Shown here: one piece after another, positions 57,554 through 64,000 of the stretch
Layout: every line of letters begins with the position of its first letter
Position numbering within the stretch: position 1 is the first letter of the stretch
Position numbers and translations under genes: made by a program
The notes under the pieces: generated by a model
Seen by the model: only the letters and a program-made list of their open reading frames with translations
Database searches by the model: none
Told to the model about the DNA's origin: nothing
NCBI GenBank assembly: GCA_900318885.1
Contig: ONMN01000004.1
Location: forward strand, 29,577-93,576
DNA: 64,000 nucleotides
Direction of reading: 5' to 3'
DNA from: an uncultured Prevotellaceae bacterium
Lineage (GTDB): Bacteria; Bacteroidota; Bacteroidia; Bacteroidales; Bacteroidaceae

Positions 57554-57951
57554 CGTTACGGAGTTTTACCCCTAAATCATTTCGTTACGGGATTTTACCC
57601 CGAAAGTTACCTATTTTATCCCCTTTGGGCCAAATCGGTTACGGAGTTTTACCCCGAAAGTTACAGAATTTAACCCCTTAACCTATCGGAAACCCTTTGT
57701 ATATCGTGGTTTCAGGTTTCCTATAAATATATAAATATACTTTATAAACGTCATAATTGAACTTCTATATATCTTATTATAAGAAAATTATAGTATTTCA
57801 GCCGTTTAGGGGTAAAACTCCGTAACGGTTTGCACCATTTAGGGGTAAAACTCCGTAACGTAGGGGGTAAAACTTGGTAACGGATTGCCTATTTCCCCAA
57901 ATTCTGTGATTTCGCACAAGCCTTATATTTAGGGGTAATTCTCGGTAACGG
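57554..57951. other. Plasmid-type origin (oriV) with iterons and AT-rich core
   Basis: Iterons on the minus strand at 57554-57577, 57583-57606 and 57637-57660; on the plus strand at 57805-57828, 57838-57860, 57861-57883 and 57928-57951 (consensus AGGGGTAAAACTCCGTAACG). Between the two opposed arrays, 57690-57800 is about 80% A+T and likely the melting region. Partial copies occur near 57616 and 57670. Spacing and orientation are those of a Rep-controlled theta origin. Confidence 0.85.
57602..57634 (-). promoter_or_regulatory. rep promoter inside the iteron array
   Basis: Minus strand TTTG (57631-57634), 21 nt, TAACTTTC (57602-57609), one mismatch from TAnnTTTG. The -7 box overlaps the end of an iteron, so Rep bound to iterons would repress its own gene. 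Confidence 0.55.
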
Positions 57952-57985
57952 TTGCCAACTTTATAGTACTGTTCACCATGAACCA

Positions 57986-58282
57986 TTAACCATGAACCTT
58001 CAGGTATTCTTCTATTGCCTGGAGCACGATGTCACCAATGGAGAGACTATTGCCCTCCTGCTGGCTCTGCATCTTGATCCGGTTCAGCTGCTCATACATG
58101 GCGAAGGGAATGCGCGTCTGCACATTCTTCACGCCCTGCTGTGAGTACTGACTGAAAACACCCGTAGGCTTGGTACCCTTTGGAAGGTTGGCAGGCTGCT
58201 GGGTAGCAACAGACTCAGCCGTTTCCTTCTGCATACTCTCCATCATGGCCTCGTGTTCCTGAATGGCAGGCGAACCGGCCAC
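57986..58282 (-). CDS. Ribbon-helix-helix partition/centromere-binding protein, 98 aa
   Basis: About 98 residues from GTG 58282; upstream in-frame codons (KKPNKKKSIV) look protein-like, so the true start may be further 5' at a non-ATG codon. The C-terminus (VQTRIPFAMYEQLNRIKMQS ... LSIGDIVLQAIEEYLKVHG) is the strand-helix-helix of ParB/ParG-like RHH proteins. It directly follows parA and precedes the origin, so it is the likely ParA partner that binds the centromere. Confidence 0.72.
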   Translation of the reverse strand: MAGSPAIQEHEAMMESMQKETAESVATQQPANLPKGTKPTGVFSQYSQQGVKNVQTRIPFAMYEQLNRIKMQSQQEGNSLSIGDIVLQAIEEYLKVHG

Positions 58283-58341
58283 GATACTCTTTTTCTTATT
58301 CGGTTTCTTATAATCCGTTAAATCCGTAAAATCTGTGGTCG

Positions 58342-59208
58342 TTACTTTTCTTCTGTGGTCAGAAGTTCAGAGATAAATTCATCGTAGTCCTGAGCTGCTG
58401 TGCAGTCCGGTGCATAGTCGAAGATGTCCTGATGCTGGAACTGGCTTTCACCCACCTTCACACACTGACGGATGCGCGTCTGGAACATGTTGGCATCGTA
58501 GGTGTCGCGCAAAAACTCCGAGGTCTCGCGGGCCAACTTCGTGCGCTCATCGGCCATCACTATCAAGAGGCCACGCATGGTCAGATCGTGGTTTAGTTTG
58601 CGCTTAACATTGCGGTAAGCCTCTATCATGCGTCCTATACCGTCCACACTGAGCGAACCCAGCTGCACCGGTATAATGACACCCGTAGCTGCTCCGAGGG
58701 CGTTGAATGTGAGTTCTGACAGAGCGGGCGCACAGTCTATCAATACATAGTCGAACAGATCTTCCACGTAGTCCTCTGCCTCACGACTGATAGCGTCGGC
58801 ACCCATATACAGGTTATCCATATCCAGGATATCGTTGCCAAAGAGCGATGCCAACACCAACTTCGACTGCATCTGACGATGAAGGTCGGGGTCGATGTCC
58901 GACAGTTGGGGCGATGCAGGCACATAGAAGAGTCCCTGCGGATTGCGGTACACCGGCAGATGGTTGTTGTCGCCATCACGTAGCGCGTCGGCCACGGTCA
59001 GCGTCGAATGCTTCTGCTCATGGTACTGCTTCATCTTATCACGCCATCCTAAGAGCGATGAGAGATTACCCTGCGGGTCGAGGTCGATGCAGAGGATGCG
59101 TAGCGACGGGTCGCGACGAAGCAATCCTGCTGCCACGTTCTGAACGGTAGTGGTCTTGGCCACCCCACCCTTGTTATTCGCAAAAGCGATGATTTCTTTC
59201 AGTTTCAT
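58342..59208 (-). CDS. parA: ParA-family partition ATPase
   Basis: 288 residues with the deviant Walker A NNKGGVAKTT (residues 11-20), Walker A' ILCIDLDPQGNLSSLLGW and FDYVLIDCAPALSELTFNAL. ParA forms nucleoid-bound dimers that move plasmid copies apart. Together with the RHH protein, Rep and oriV it makes a complete plasmid maintenance module. Confidence 0.94.
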   Translation of the reverse strand: MKLKEIIAFANNKGGVAKTTTVQNVAAGLLRRDPSLRILCIDLDPQGNLSSLLGWRDKMKQYHEQKHSTLTVADALRDGDNNHLPVYRNPQGLFYVPASPQLSDIDPDLHRQMQSKLVLASLFGNDILDMDNLYMGADAISREAEDYVEDLFDYVLIDCAPALSELTFNALGAATGVIIPVQLGSLSVDGIGRMIEAYRNVKRKLNHDLTMRGLLIVMADERTKLARETSEFLRDTYDANMFQTRIRQCVKVGESQFQHQDIFDYAPDCTAAQDYDEFISELLTTEEK

Positions 59209-59235
59209 AAACTTATGATTTAATGATTTGATGAA

Positions 59236-60051
59236 TTACTTCTTACCATAATTTTCTGGTCGCTCACCTCTGGCAGCTGCTTCGGCGGCACCACGCTTCA
59301 GTTCCTTAATCATTTCGTATTCGTCACTACCTTGTGGCGTTTTCACATAGAGCATTTCAGGGCGACGGCTGGGGTCAACGAGCGTATGTCCCAGGCCACG
59401 TTTGCGCGTCATCATCGGACGCTCCTCCTCACGATAGCTACGCTGCCATCCCACCTGTGGCTGGAGATCGGTTACATCGGTAGCACGGGGACGGCGATCC
59501 TTTTTCTGCCAAAGGTTAGGAGCCCAGCACGCCATCTTATCCAACGTATCGAGCACGCCATGCTCACCAGTCCACTCTATTTCGTCCATATCCACTGCAT
59601 CCAGACAGCCCACCAATTCCAAATAGGCATTCAGTCCAGGCACCTTGCAGACGATACGAGGCTCATCCAGTTCCTCATCATACACCCTACCCTGCTGCTC
59701 TACCAACTGACGCACGGTAATACCCTGACGTGCTGCCTCCTTCTCACGGTCGAAGGCATCGGCACGCTGCTGAAGATACTCACGGCGCAATCGCTCTTGG
59801 TTCTGAGCAATCTCAATGGTACGGTCGTTGGCACCATCCTGATACCAGGTGCGGAAATCATGTACCTTACACACCAGGTGCGGTGGCCATGTAGAGATAA
59901 CGCAATCACCCAGATCATTACGAGCCTGCACCTTCGTAGCAATGAAGGGGCCATGAAATTGCATGCCGGTCATAAAGTGCTGGCTATACTGATTCAGTCC
60001 TCCATCCCAAAGAGCCAAAGGCTCCACAAACTTGAAATTCTTTTCTTCCAT
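59236..60051 (-). CDS. Hypothetical protein, 271 aa
   Basis: 271 residues starting MEEKNFKFVEPLALWDGGLN. The N-terminal half is alpha/beta with a helical charged centre (NQERLRREYLQQRADAFDRE); the C-terminal end is basic and Gly/Arg-rich. It sits between ligase and parA with TTAATTCATAAAATCATAAA leader repeats. Not recognised; a partner in partition or replication is possible. Confidence 0.6.
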   Translation of the reverse strand: MEEKNFKFVEPLALWDGGLNQYSQHFMTGMQFHGPFIATKVQARNDLGDCVISTWPPHLVCKVHDFRTWYQDGANDRTIEIAQNQERLRREYLQQRADAFDREKEAARQGITVRQLVEQQGRVYDEELDEPRIVCKVPGLNAYLELVGCLDAVDMDEIEWTGEHGVLDTLDKMACWAPNLWQKKDRRPRATDVTDLQPQVGWQRSYREEERPMMTRKRGLGHTLVDPSRRPEMLYVKTPQGSDEYEMIKELKRGAAEAAARGERPENYGKK

Positions 60052-60086
60052 ATATTTATGATTTTATGAATTAATGACTTAATGAA

Positions 60087-61730
60087 TTAACCTTTAAACG
60101 CTCCAACTAAAACAGGAGCCAGGAACACCGAGGCGGCCAAAGCTGTGATTCCGCACACTGCTATAACGAGCACACCCACAATGGCGGCACCAATCTTCAG
60201 GGCCTTGCTCTGCTTATTCGAACTTTCTGCTATTTCTGTGCTTTCAGCGGGACTAACATTATCCGTGGTCACTTTTTTCCCCGTTTGGCTCAATTCCAGC
60301 CCCATGACGACCTTTTCTCTGGCCTCCTGCTCTATTGCACTACGACGCTCCTCACAAGCCTTCACAGCGGCCTCTAAGTCGGCTGCTGTCACCTCCGGCA
60401 CTGCTGGCGCTACCTCTACGTCATCCGTTACATCCGCGCAATCGGTGTTCGTTTCTTCCTCAGACGTAAACCAATCCTTCGTCTCGCTCTCCTCACCCTC
60501 GAAGTCGATACCCTCCAATGGGTCGGCCATATCCGTGCAATCCGTGTTCGACTCTATAACGCGGTAGATCGTCGGGCGCACATCGTTTGCCAGTCCTACC
60601 TCTACCATGTCACCACGCTTCACACCCATTTCCTCCAGCATGCGCTCACTACCCAGGCTCGCCTTCTTCACCTCACGGCCCAGAATCATCACCGGCTCGA
60701 AGTGAACCACCGGCGTTCTGCGTCCGGTCTTACCCACTGTCACCTCTATCCTTGTCACGCGGCTCACCGTCTTAGCTGCTGCAAACTTATAGGCGATAGA
60801 GCCCTTCGGATGGTGCTCAGTGGCTCCGAGCGATGCAGAGAGCTGCTTATCATCCACCTTAATCACGATACCATCAACGGGGAATGGCTGGTTGTCGCGG
60901 CATGCCTCCATCTTCTCAATCATGTCAAACAGCTGCTTATGGTCAGCGGCAGGCACCACCTGAGCATTGAAGCCATAAGTGAAGTTATGGAAGTCGGCCA
61001 ACTTCAGCGACTCGCTGTGACTGTTATTGCATGAGAATAAAGGCGCATCCAGTTCCCAAGGTATGAACTTCAGGCATGCACACTGAGAGTCAACGATGGC
61101 CTGGTTAGTCAGTCCAGCGGCAGCCGAACGGCAATCCTTATACATCTTACCGTCCTGGTCGCTCAGTACCGGCAGCGTCGATTTGAAGCACACCACCTCG
61201 CCACGAACCTCCACGCGGTCGTGATAGGTGGTACCACGCTTCAGCACATGAGGCACAGATGTCATCTGCATCACATGCTCCGTAATATCCTGACCTTTGA
61301 AATGGTCGCCACGAGTAGCTGCTGAGATCAGGTCGCCATTCAGGTACACCAGAGAGCACGATATACCGTCGAACTTCCATTCCAGGCAGTAGTTGAAATC
61401 CTTATGACCAATAGCCTTCTCGGTAGCCTTCAGCCATTTCTCCAACTTCTCGCGGTTAGTGCTCTTATTGTCCGTCTGGGCCTTCTGACAGGAAAGCATC
61501 GGTGTGCGATGGCGAATGGTTCTACGGCCATTGCCATTCAGATCAGAGCCCACCTGCTGCGTCGGAGAGTCGGCAACAGTCCATTCCGGATGCTCCTGCT
61601 CTGCCTGTTCAATCTGGGCCACCAGACCGTCAAACACTTCGTCGCTCACTGATGGGCGATTCAACACGTAATACTCAAAGCTCAGTCTCTTTGCTCTGTC
61701 AACCTTCCAAAGATAATCTTGCTGTGTCAT
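60087..61730 (-). CDS. NAD+-dependent DNA ligase, truncated type, with C-terminal membrane anchor
   Basis: 547 residues. N-terminal NAD-binding Ia domain (YYVLNRPSVSDEVFDGL, DSPTQQVGSDL); adenylation motif I EWKFDG with the nucleophile Lys119; motif III VEVRGEV; motif IV PVDGIVIKVD; motif V GSIAYKF; OB-fold start TVGKTGRRTPVVHFEPV. Zinc-finger, helix-hairpin-helix and BRCT domains of LigA are missing. Instead there is a long acidic linker with an internal NTDC-type duplication and a hydrophobic span at residues 510-545 (IGAAIVGVLVIAVCGITALA). It seals nicks, presumably at the membrane. Confidence 0.88.
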   Translation of the reverse strand: MTQQDYLWKVDRAKRLSFEYYVLNRPSVSDEVFDGLVAQIEQAEQEHPEWTVADSPTQQVGSDLNGNGRRTIRHRTPMLSCQKAQTDNKSTNREKLEKWLKATEKAIGHKDFNYCLEWKFDGISCSLVYLNGDLISAATRGDHFKGQDITEHVMQMTSVPHVLKRGTTYHDRVEVRGEVVCFKSTLPVLSDQDGKMYKDCRSAAAGLTNQAIVDSQCACLKFIPWELDAPLFSCNNSHSESLKLADFHNFTYGFNAQVVPAADHKQLFDMIEKMEACRDNQPFPVDGIVIKVDDKQLSASLGATEHHPKGSIAYKFAAAKTVSRVTRIEVTVGKTGRRTPVVHFEPVMILGREVKKASLGSERMLEEMGVKRGDMVEVGLANDVRPTIYRVIESNTDCTDMADPLEGIDFEGEESETKDWFTSEEETNTDCADVTDDVEVAPAVPEVTAADLEAAVKACEERRSAIEQEAREKVVMGLELSQTGKKVTTDNVSPAESTEIAESSNKQSKALKIGAAIVGVLVIAVCGITALAASVFLAPVLVGAFKG

Positions 61731-61779
61731 AATTCTCTGAATTTTTGTAAGTCGTATAACTTGGTGAATAATTCTTGTT

Positions 61780-62196
61780 TTAGATCTCCCAACGCTTTTC
61801 GAGGTAGTCCCAGATGGCGTGTCCGTCCAGGTCAGTCACAGCCTTCCAGTCGGCAGCTGCTTTCTGTTCACGCTCGAAGTCGGCACGGTCATTCTTCAGA
61901 CACTCGTTATATTCCTCGATATCCTCTGGGTCTGCTTCGGCACTTGGTTCCACGTCAGCCCATGAGCTAAACAGTTCCTCCCACTGCTCGAAAGTCTTGA
62001 TGTCGTTACCCAGCGTCACCAGGCTCAGTGCTGCATCATGCAACAGGCGGGCATAGTCCTCTTCGGTCTCGAAGTCACACTCTGTGTTGACTGCATCCTC
62101 CAGCACGAAGTTGCCACGCTCTAACTCTACGGTCATTGTGCCACCCTGAATGGTGACGTTTACCTGCTTGTTCTCGTTGTTGATTGTTACTAACAT
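61780..62196 (-). CDS. Hypothetical acidic protein, 138 aa
   Basis: 138 residues, very acidic in the middle (WADVEPSAEADPEDIEEYNE), with an N-terminal beta domain (LVTINNENKQVNVTIQGG). It is the first gene of a leftward unit behind the promoter at 62257 and carries the conserved leader motif. DNA mimicry is possible given the charge but is speculation. No family recognised. Confidence 0.6.
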   Translation of the reverse strand: MLVTINNENKQVNVTIQGGTMTVELERGNFVLEDAVNTECDFETEEDYARLLHDAALSLVTLGNDIKTFEQWEELFSSWADVEPSAEADPEDIEEYNECLKNDRADFEREQKAAADWKAVTDLDGHAIWDYLEKRWEI

Positions 62197-62205
62197 GTCT
62201 CTAAT

Positions 62206-62232
62206 TGTTTTGTGAGGTGTTACCCTCGGTTA
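62206..62232 (-). promoter_or_regulatory. Conserved leader motif, copy 1
   Basis: Plus-strand GTGAGGTGTTACCCTCGGTT core (27 nt in all), shared at 25 of 27 positions with 63898-63924. It can fold as GAGG/CCTC. It lies in the untranslated leader of the 138-aa gene. Confidence 0.6.
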
Positions 62233-62256
62233 TACATCTTGTTTACTTATCTGGTG

Positions 62257-62288
62257 CAAAGATAGTCATTTATTCCGAATTGACAAAA
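62257..62288 (-). promoter_or_regulatory. Promoter of the 138-aa/ligase unit
   Basis: Minus strand TTTTG (62284-62288), 19 nt, TATCTTTG (62257-62264). No late box and no CAAATAT motif, so probably independent of both regulators. Confidence 0.75.
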
Positions 62289-62355
62289 TAAAATAGTATT
62301 TATTTTTGCTTTTTCTTGAAAGTTTTCGGGTTTCTTTACAAATTCATTAATTTAT

Positions 62356-62401
62356 GAGTTAATGAAGCCATAAAATTATGAAATTATGACTTCATTAACT
62401 C
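62356..62401 (-). terminator. Hairpin between divergent leaders (probable terminator)
   Basis: A perfect 12-bp inverted repeat GAGTTAATGAAG (62356-62367) with CTTCATTAACTC (62390-62401), 16 nt downstream of the stop at 62417. AT-rich flanks, no strong U-run. Confidence 0.55.
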
Positions 62402-62416
62402 ACCACACCTTATATA

Positions 62417-63241
62417 TTATTTAATGGGAACCGCTTTCGCTTTCTCCAATTTCGACACAGGAAAGAGGCGGTCGCGCTTGATGTTATAGTAGTTGTAAGA
62501 TGACCCGCCCTTTTTCTCTACCGTCTTAATCACGTATTCCAGGCAATAGGGATTCATGGCCCTGTCGGTACCACGAAGGCTGTAGCGGTGGTTATATTCT
62601 ATGCGCGTAATCTCAACGAGAATCAGGGAACCATTGCGAAGCTCATACGCCATCCTATCCCCTACCCTCAAATCAGAGGTCAACGGCTCAACCATTTCTT
62701 CGAGCGTCACGCCCTCCAGTTCTGGGCATGGCTCATGGAGCGACTTACGCCAAGCGGCGGGCAACACTTCGAAGGTGTACGCCTGGATGTCTGGCAACAG
62801 AAACTCTTCGGCATTGCTATGCCTGACGTTGGCATGCACGAGCAAATTGTGATAGACGTAAGGCTGCAACTTTGCGGGCGCATTCTGGGCCATAGTCCAA
62901 GCCAGATAGCAGCAGCGCAAATAATCAGGGCGACCACGAAGCACGGCGAGGTCTAAGGCTGTGCGATTGTCACGCCACACACCAGCACGGCCACGACTGT
63001 CACCATAGTTCAGGCGGTTGGATGCCTCACGATCATACGATTTTTGACTGCTTTCGATACCCTTCCATATCTCCTTATCATTTGGAAACGAATAAGAGCC
63101 GGTGGCGGTTTTCACCTGTATCACTTCGGGCGAGTCAGTACCGCCACGCTTTGCCGGAAAAGCAGGCTGGGTCACTTCGTAGTGACCCTTTTCCACCTCC
63201 TGCTTCAGCAGCTTACCGATGTTTTCTTTCTTCTCTTTCAT
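62417..63241 (-). CDS. Hypothetical protein, 274 aa
   Basis: 274 residues starting MKEKKENIGKLLKQEVEKGH. A middle region with helical repeats (DNRTALDLAVLRGRPDYLRC resembles an ankyrin-like helix pair) and a beta-rich C-terminal part (GDRMAYELRNGSLILVEITR). It follows the 205-aa gene by 28 nt with a TTTATGATTTAATGAAATTA leader. No family recognised. Confidence 0.62.
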   Translation of the reverse strand: MKEKKENIGKLLKQEVEKGHYEVTQPAFPAKRGGTDSPEVIQVKTATGSYSFPNDKEIWKGIESSQKSYDREASNRLNYGDSRGRAGVWRDNRTALDLAVLRGRPDYLRCCYLAWTMAQNAPAKLQPYVYHNLLVHANVRHSNAEEFLLPDIQAYTFEVLPAAWRKSLHEPCPELEGVTLEEMVEPLTSDLRVGDRMAYELRNGSLILVEITRIEYNHRYSLRGTDRAMNPYCLEYVIKTVEKKGGSSYNYYNIKRDRLFPVSKLEKAKAVPIK

Positions 63242-63269
63242 AGATTTATGAATTTATGATTTAATGAAA

Positions 63270-63887
63270 TTATGCTGCTTTCTCGTAGCGTTCGCGGCGC
63301 TCCTTACGCTCGCGATTCATACGCTTGTAAATCTCAGCCTTTGGCAGTCGCTTTGCATTGACAAACTCCTGACCGTTCCACTCTACGGCATAGAGATTGT
63401 GATACTCATTCAGGATGTCATCTTTCTGCATCTTATAGAAATGGGCTACGGCGGTCTCATCGTTGGCACTATCGAAGTACCATTTGCGGCGCTTACCGTC
63501 CCAATCGGTTGCGGTCATATAGTACCAGCGCATTTCGGTCATACGCATCTGATGGAACGGCAACCACTCGGCCAACTGGTTCCAGACACGTTCGAACACC
63601 TTCGGGCCGCAAAGCACGTCGGGAGAGCATGAGTGATAACGGTTATAATTGCGCTGGCGATATGCCTGCCACCATTGGTAAGTCTCTTTGCACGTCCAGC
63701 CATTGAGCGACAGTCCACGCATAGCGACAGAGGCAACAGTGCGAGTGTCGTAGTGATTCAACTTGAAATGAGCATGGCCCAGCATAGGCAGGGTGCCTTC
63801 GTTTTCGTTTGCATAGCGATTGATCATGCGCTGCTCCTCAATCATGTAAGGTCTTACAACTCCGAAATTGAAATGATTCTGTTTCAT
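63270..63887 (-). CDS. Hypothetical protein, 205 aa
   Basis: 205 residues starting MKQNHFNFGVVRPYMIEEQR; rich in Tyr, Trp and Arg (ETYQWWQAYRQRNYNRYHSC) with a basic C-terminus (RERKERRERYEKAA). Probably nucleic-acid binding by composition. It is the first gene behind the promoter at the right edge and carries the conserved leader motif. No family recognised. Confidence 0.62.
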   Translation of the reverse strand: MKQNHFNFGVVRPYMIEEQRMINRYANENEGTLPMLGHAHFKLNHYDTRTVASVAMRGLSLNGWTCKETYQWWQAYRQRNYNRYHSCSPDVLCGPKVFERVWNQLAEWLPFHQMRMTEMRWYYMTATDWDGKRRKWYFDSANDETAVAHFYKMQKDDILNEYHNLYAVEWNGQEFVNAKRLPKAEIYKRMNRERKERRERYEKAA

Positions 63888-63897
63888 AATCTTAAAA

Positions 63898-63924
63898 TGT
63901 TTAGTGAGGTTTTACCCTCGGTTA
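63898..63924 (-). promoter_or_regulatory. Conserved leader motif, copy 2
   Basis: Plus-strand GTGAGGTTTTACCCTCGGTT core, matching the copy at 62206-62232 at 25 of 27 positions, at a similar distance from promoter and start codon. Confidence 0.6.
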
Positions 63925-63960
63925 TTACTTATTTAATACTTTATTATTAATTATCTGCTG

Positions 63961-63992
63961 CAAAATTAATAATAAAATACGAAACAACCAAA
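63961..63992 (-). promoter_or_regulatory. Promoter at the right edge
   Basis: Minus strand TTTG (63989-63992), 20 nt, TAATTTTG (63961-63968). It drives the 205-aa and 274-aa genes. Confidence 0.68.
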
Positions 63993-64000
63993 TAAAAAGC

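Noticed and set aside
57554-57951. CRISPR array
   Set aside because: The repeats are spaced irregularly, occur in both orientations and flank an AT-rich core next to rep; they are iterons.

Overview
The window reads as most of a temperate phage-plasmid of a Bacteroidales host (Prevotella/Bacteroides type). Host evidence: promoters of the form TTTG - 19 to 21 nt - TAnnTTTG, A-rich leaders without Shine-Dalgarno sequences, and protein families usual in that phylum. Phage evidence: large terminase, an HK97-type capsid set with a SppA/S49 protease-scaffold, and a 1,920-residue tape measure. Plasmid evidence: a Rep_3-type initiator beside an iteron origin, plus ParA and a ribbon-helix-helix partner. 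No integrase, portal, endolysin, tRNA, CRISPR array or transposase was seen, so the genome probably continues beyond both ends.

Layout. 1-11.3 kb (minus): tail/virion genes, TerL, TerS, virion proteins, capsid, protease-scaffold. 11.4-21.1 kb (minus): nucleotide metabolism (dUTPase, DUF4406, ThyX), a primase-polymerase, a Dam-like methylase, an ASCH protein, a radical SAM enzyme, a membrane-fused Tad2-like anti-Thoeris protein and many small unknowns. 21.15-22.2 kb: a 1 kb gene-free region with a plus-strand structured RNA candidate. 22.2-32.5 kb (minus): ketosynthase and acyl carrier protein genes directly behind the tape measure, a nuclease/zinc-finger protein, a second structured RNA candidate and two unknown late genes. 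32.6-40.5 kb (minus): replication module (exonuclease, primase-helicase, SSB-like protein, sliding clamp) with HNH and methylase remnants. 40.7-41.4 kb (plus): XRE regulator. 42.5-55.3 kb (plus): a dense operon of about 29 mostly unknown small genes. 55.3-64 kb (minus): a late membrane protein, Rep and oriV, Par, a membrane-anchored NAD+ DNA ligase and unknowns.

Regulation is unusually legible. Five near-perfect and two degenerate copies of a promoter (TTTGTCAC box, exactly 25 nt, TAnCTTTG) precede the virion operons and three other minus-strand units; I read these as late promoters. One has a Rep iteron inside its spacer and another has one touching its upstream box, which suggests that the plasmid initiator represses virion genes. 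A second promoter class carries CAAATATnAT in its spacer, as does the divergent control region of the XRE regulator, where the motif forms a perfect 15-nt palindrome. Guanine tracts of 7-9 nt occur in four genes and put two out of frame. The most novel items are the ketosynthase/ACP pair in a late operon, the iteron/late-promoter overlap, the two RNA candidates, the membrane-anchored ligase, and SSB-type acidic tails on two adjacent replication proteins.
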